Positions 4,658-6,098 of a stretch of DNA of 6,098 nucleotides are shown here, in pieces (position 1 is the first letter of the stretch; every line of letters starts with the position of its first letter). The DNA lies in contig CAJANQ010000525.1 in NCBI GenBank assembly GCA_903941145.1, positions 1 through 6,098 on the forward strand, in the 5' to 3' direction. This DNA is from an uncultured Actinomycetes bacterium (lineage in GTDB: Bacteria > Actinomycetota > Acidimicrobiia > Acidimicrobiales > Microtrichaceae). A program made the translations under genes and the position numbers. Below the pieces are notes generated by a model, which did no database searches, had not been told where the DNA came from, and was given only the letters and a program-made list of their open reading frames with translations.

Positions 4658-5725
4658 ATGACCGGTTCCCCCGACCACTCGAACTCCGCATTCGTGCGGG
4701 CCTGCCGCGGCCTGCCCACCGAGCACACCCCGGTGTGGTTCATGCGCCAGGCCGGCCGCTCGCTCCCCGAGTACCGCTCGATCCGCGGCACCGGCACCAT
4801 CCTGCGGGCCATCGCGGATGCGGACCTGGCGACCGAGATCACCCTCCAGCCCGTGCGCAGGTACGGCGTCGACGCCGCGATTCTTTACTCCGACATCATG
4901 ACGCCGGTCCACGCGATCGGCTTCGGTGTGGACATCGCGCCGGGCATTGGCCCGGTCGTGGAGCACCCGTTCTCGGGCCGCGCCGACCTGGACCGCCTGC
5001 GGCCGCTCGACCCCGAGGCCGACACGCCCTACGTCGTGCAGACGGTGCGCAACCTGGTGGCCGAGCTGCCGGTGCCGCTCATCGCCTTTGCGGGTGCGCC
5101 CTACACGGTGGCCAGCTACCTGCTCGAGGGGAAACCGTCGCGCACCTACGTGCGGACCAAGGCCCTCATGTACTCGGACCCGGTGCTGTGGTTCGAGCTG
5201 CTCGACCGGCTAGCCGACCTAGCGCTCGACTCGCTCCGGTCGCAGGTGGCCAACGGCGCTTCGGCGGTCCAGCTGTTCGACTCGTGGGCCGGGAGCCTCT
5301 CCCCCGCCGACTACGAGCACTACGTCCTACCCGCCAGCACCAAGGTGCTCGAGGGCGTCGCCGAGCTGGGCGTGCCCCGGATCCACTTCGGTGTGCAGAC
5401 CGGCGAGCTGCTCGGGCTCATGGCCAGCGCAGGCGCCGAGGTCGTCGGTGTCGACTGGCGGACCCCGCTCGACGCGGCCCGCACCCGCCTCCCCGCCACC
5501 ACGAGCGTGCAGGGCAACCTGGACCCGGCGGTCGTGGCGACCGGCTGGGACGCCACCGAGCCGGCCGTCCACGACGTCCTGCGTCGTGGCGGCGGGCTGG
5601 GCCACATCTTCAACCTGGGCCACGGCGTCCTGCCGGAGACCGACCCGACCGTGCTCGAGCGCGTCGTCGAGACGGTCCACGCGCAGGGCCCCGTCGGCAC
5701 CGACACACAAGGAACCAACGCATGA
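4658..5725 (+). CDS. hemE: Uroporphyrinogen III decarboxylase
   Basis: This 355-residue cytoplasmic TIM-barrel enzyme removes four carboxyl groups from uroporphyrinogen III to give coproporphyrinogen III, without a cofactor. The signature PVWFMRQAGRSLPEYR (25-40) supplies Arg30 and Arg34, matching human Arg37 and Arg41. Asp79 in ILYSDIM matches the catalytic human Asp86, and Tyr154 in GAPYTVASY matches human Tyr164. Also present are FDSW (Ser209), QGNLDP (285-290) and NLGHG (His322). The length is normal for the family. The ATG at 4658 gives an N-terminus like that of mycobacterial HemE, and an in-frame TGA at 4646 excludes a longer ATG/GTG start. No Shine-Dalgarno sequence precedes it, so it may be leaderless. 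The stop overlaps the ferrochelatase start by ATGA, so the two genes form an operon. Confidence 0.97.
   Translation: MTGSPDHSNSAFVRACRGLPTEHTPVWFMRQAGRSLPEYRSIRGTGTILRAIADADLATEITLQPVRRYGVDAAILYSDIMTPVHAIGFGVDIAPGIGPVVEHPFSGRADLDRLRPLDPEADTPYVVQTVRNLVAELPVPLIAFAGAPYTVASYLLEGKPSRTYVRTKALMYSDPVLWFELLDRLADLALDSLRSQVANGASAVQLFDSWAGSLSPADYEHYVLPASTKVLEGVAELGVPRIHFGVQTGELLGLMASAGAEVVGVDWRTPLDAARTRLPATTSVQGNLDPAVVATGWDATEPAVHDVLRRGGGLGHIFNLGHGVLPETDPTVLERVVETVHAQGPVGTDTQGTNA
5709..5714 (+). promoter_or_regulatory. Ribosome binding site of the ferrochelatase gene, inside the hemE end
   Basis: AAGGAA lies within the last codons of hemE, 7 bases before the ATG at 5722. Together with the ATGA stop/start overlap it fixes the ferrochelatase start and indicates translational coupling to hemE. 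Confidence 0.85.
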
Positions 5726-6098
5726 GCCCCCGCACCGGCCTCCTGGTCATGGCCTACGGAACCCCCAAGTCCCCCGAGGACGTGCTGCCCTACTACACGC
5801 ACATCCGACGGGGCCGGGCCCCCGAGCCCGAGCAGCTGGCCGACCTGCAGAGCCGCTACGACGCCATCGGCGGCATCTCACCGCTGGCCGCCCGCACCCA
5901 GGCCCAGCTCGACGCCGTCGCGCAGGCCCTCGAGGCCGCCGACCCGGGGCGCTGGACCGTGGCGCTCGGCCAGAAGCACGCCGAGCCCTTCATCGAGGAC
6001 GGCGTGGCCGAGCTCGCCGCCCAGGGCGTCGAGCAGATCGTCGGCCTGGTCCTGGCACCGCACTACTCGGGCTTCAGCGTCGGGCAGTACCACGGCCG
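5722..6098 (+). CDS. cpfC: Coproporphyrin III ferrochelatase (CpfC/HemH), 3' end outside window
   Basis: The visible 125 codons encode MSPRTGLLVMAYGTP, YYTHIRRGR, PEPEQL, YDAIGGISPLA, HAEPFIEDGV and LAPHYSGFSVGQYHG. These closely follow the N-terminal third of Bacillus subtilis HemH as I recall it. The enzyme inserts Fe(II) into coproporphyrin III to give coproheme in the route used by most Gram-positive bacteria; in the classical route it would act on protoporphyrin IX. Tyr12 in MAYGTP matches the Bacillus Tyr13 that ligates coproheme iron, and His114 is in the conserved LAPH motif. The catalytic His of the C-terminal half lies beyond the window. The family is about 310-350 residues, so over half the gene is missing. 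The start is fixed by AAGGAA 7 bases upstream and the ATGA overlap with hemE. The name hemH is also in use. Confidence 0.93.
   Translation, partial: MSPRTGLLVMAYGTPKSPEDVLPYYTHIRRGRAPEPEQLADLQSRYDAIGGISPLAARTQAQLDAVAQALEAADPGRWTVALGQKHAEPFIEDGVAELAAQGVEQIVGLVLAPHYSGFSVGQYHG

Noticed and set aside
4573..4842. Upstream extension of the small gene to 4842, and another 231-codon frame at 4271-4966
   Set aside because: Both run antisense through the conserved N-terminus of hemE; the ATG at 4572 has GGAGG at ideal spacing.
5320..5802. Minus-strand frame of 160 codons opposite the hemE end and the ferrochelatase start
   Set aside because: Antisense shadow; hemE and cpfC are unambiguous on the plus strand.
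1..6098. Mobile elements, CRISPR arrays, tRNAs, toxin-antitoxin or defence genes
   Set aside because: No transposase, integrase, repeat-spacer array, tRNA-like fold or recognised defence domain was found. helD has a UvrD-type helicase core, but its motifs and architecture are those of the RNA polymerase motor, not of a defence helicase.

Overview
This is a high-GC window (roughly 70% by eye) with GTG/ATG starts and actinobacterial protein families: a mycofactocin-type SDR, a three-domain DtxR-family regulator, a HelD-type RNA polymerase motor, and a ferrochelatase closely resembling that of Bacillus. It suggests the chromosome of an actinobacterium. A deep lineage such as Acidimicrobiia is a guess from gene content, not a determination. 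I see no mobile element, CRISPR array, tRNA or rRNA. Genes fill nearly everything, and no gene-free stretch exceeds about 130 bases.

Layout. (a) Minus strand, 1-1234: a short-chain dehydrogenase of the mycofactocin-coupled subfamily, followed after 63 bases by a delta-5-3-ketosteroid-isomerase-like protein that runs off the left edge. Both key residue sets are intact, so the pair reads as an alcohol dehydrogenase plus double-bond isomerase module, most simply acting on a steroid or terpenoid. (b) Divergent from it, plus strand 1321-1986: a DtxR/IdeR/MntR-family metal-dependent regulator, probably translated from a leaderless mRNA. The 86-base gap between the two carries a palindrome (AACTAGTT) that could be an operator. 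(c) 1987-2080: a convergent gap dominated by a 52-nt nested inverted repeat, probably a bidirectional terminator or a dispersed palindromic element. (d) Minus strand 2081-4192: a complete HelD-like superfamily 1 helicase, the RNA polymerase recycling ATPase. (e) Minus strand 4324-4572: a small unrecognised 82-residue protein. (f) Plus strand 4658 to the right edge: hemE (uroporphyrinogen decarboxylase) overlapping by ATGA with a ferrochelatase gene (cpfC/hemH) cut by the window edge. This is a haem operon, most likely of the coproporphyrin-dependent type.

How they work together. The haem genes are a true operon. The SDR and isomerase are probably co-transcribed. The regulator sits between modules, and any control over the SDR operon or the haem genes is inference, because no IdeR-type iron box was seen. 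I did not find a clearly new multi-gene system. The best leads are the SDR/isomerase pair and its candidate operator, the altered metal site of the DtxR-family protein, and the nested hairpin at 2015-2066.
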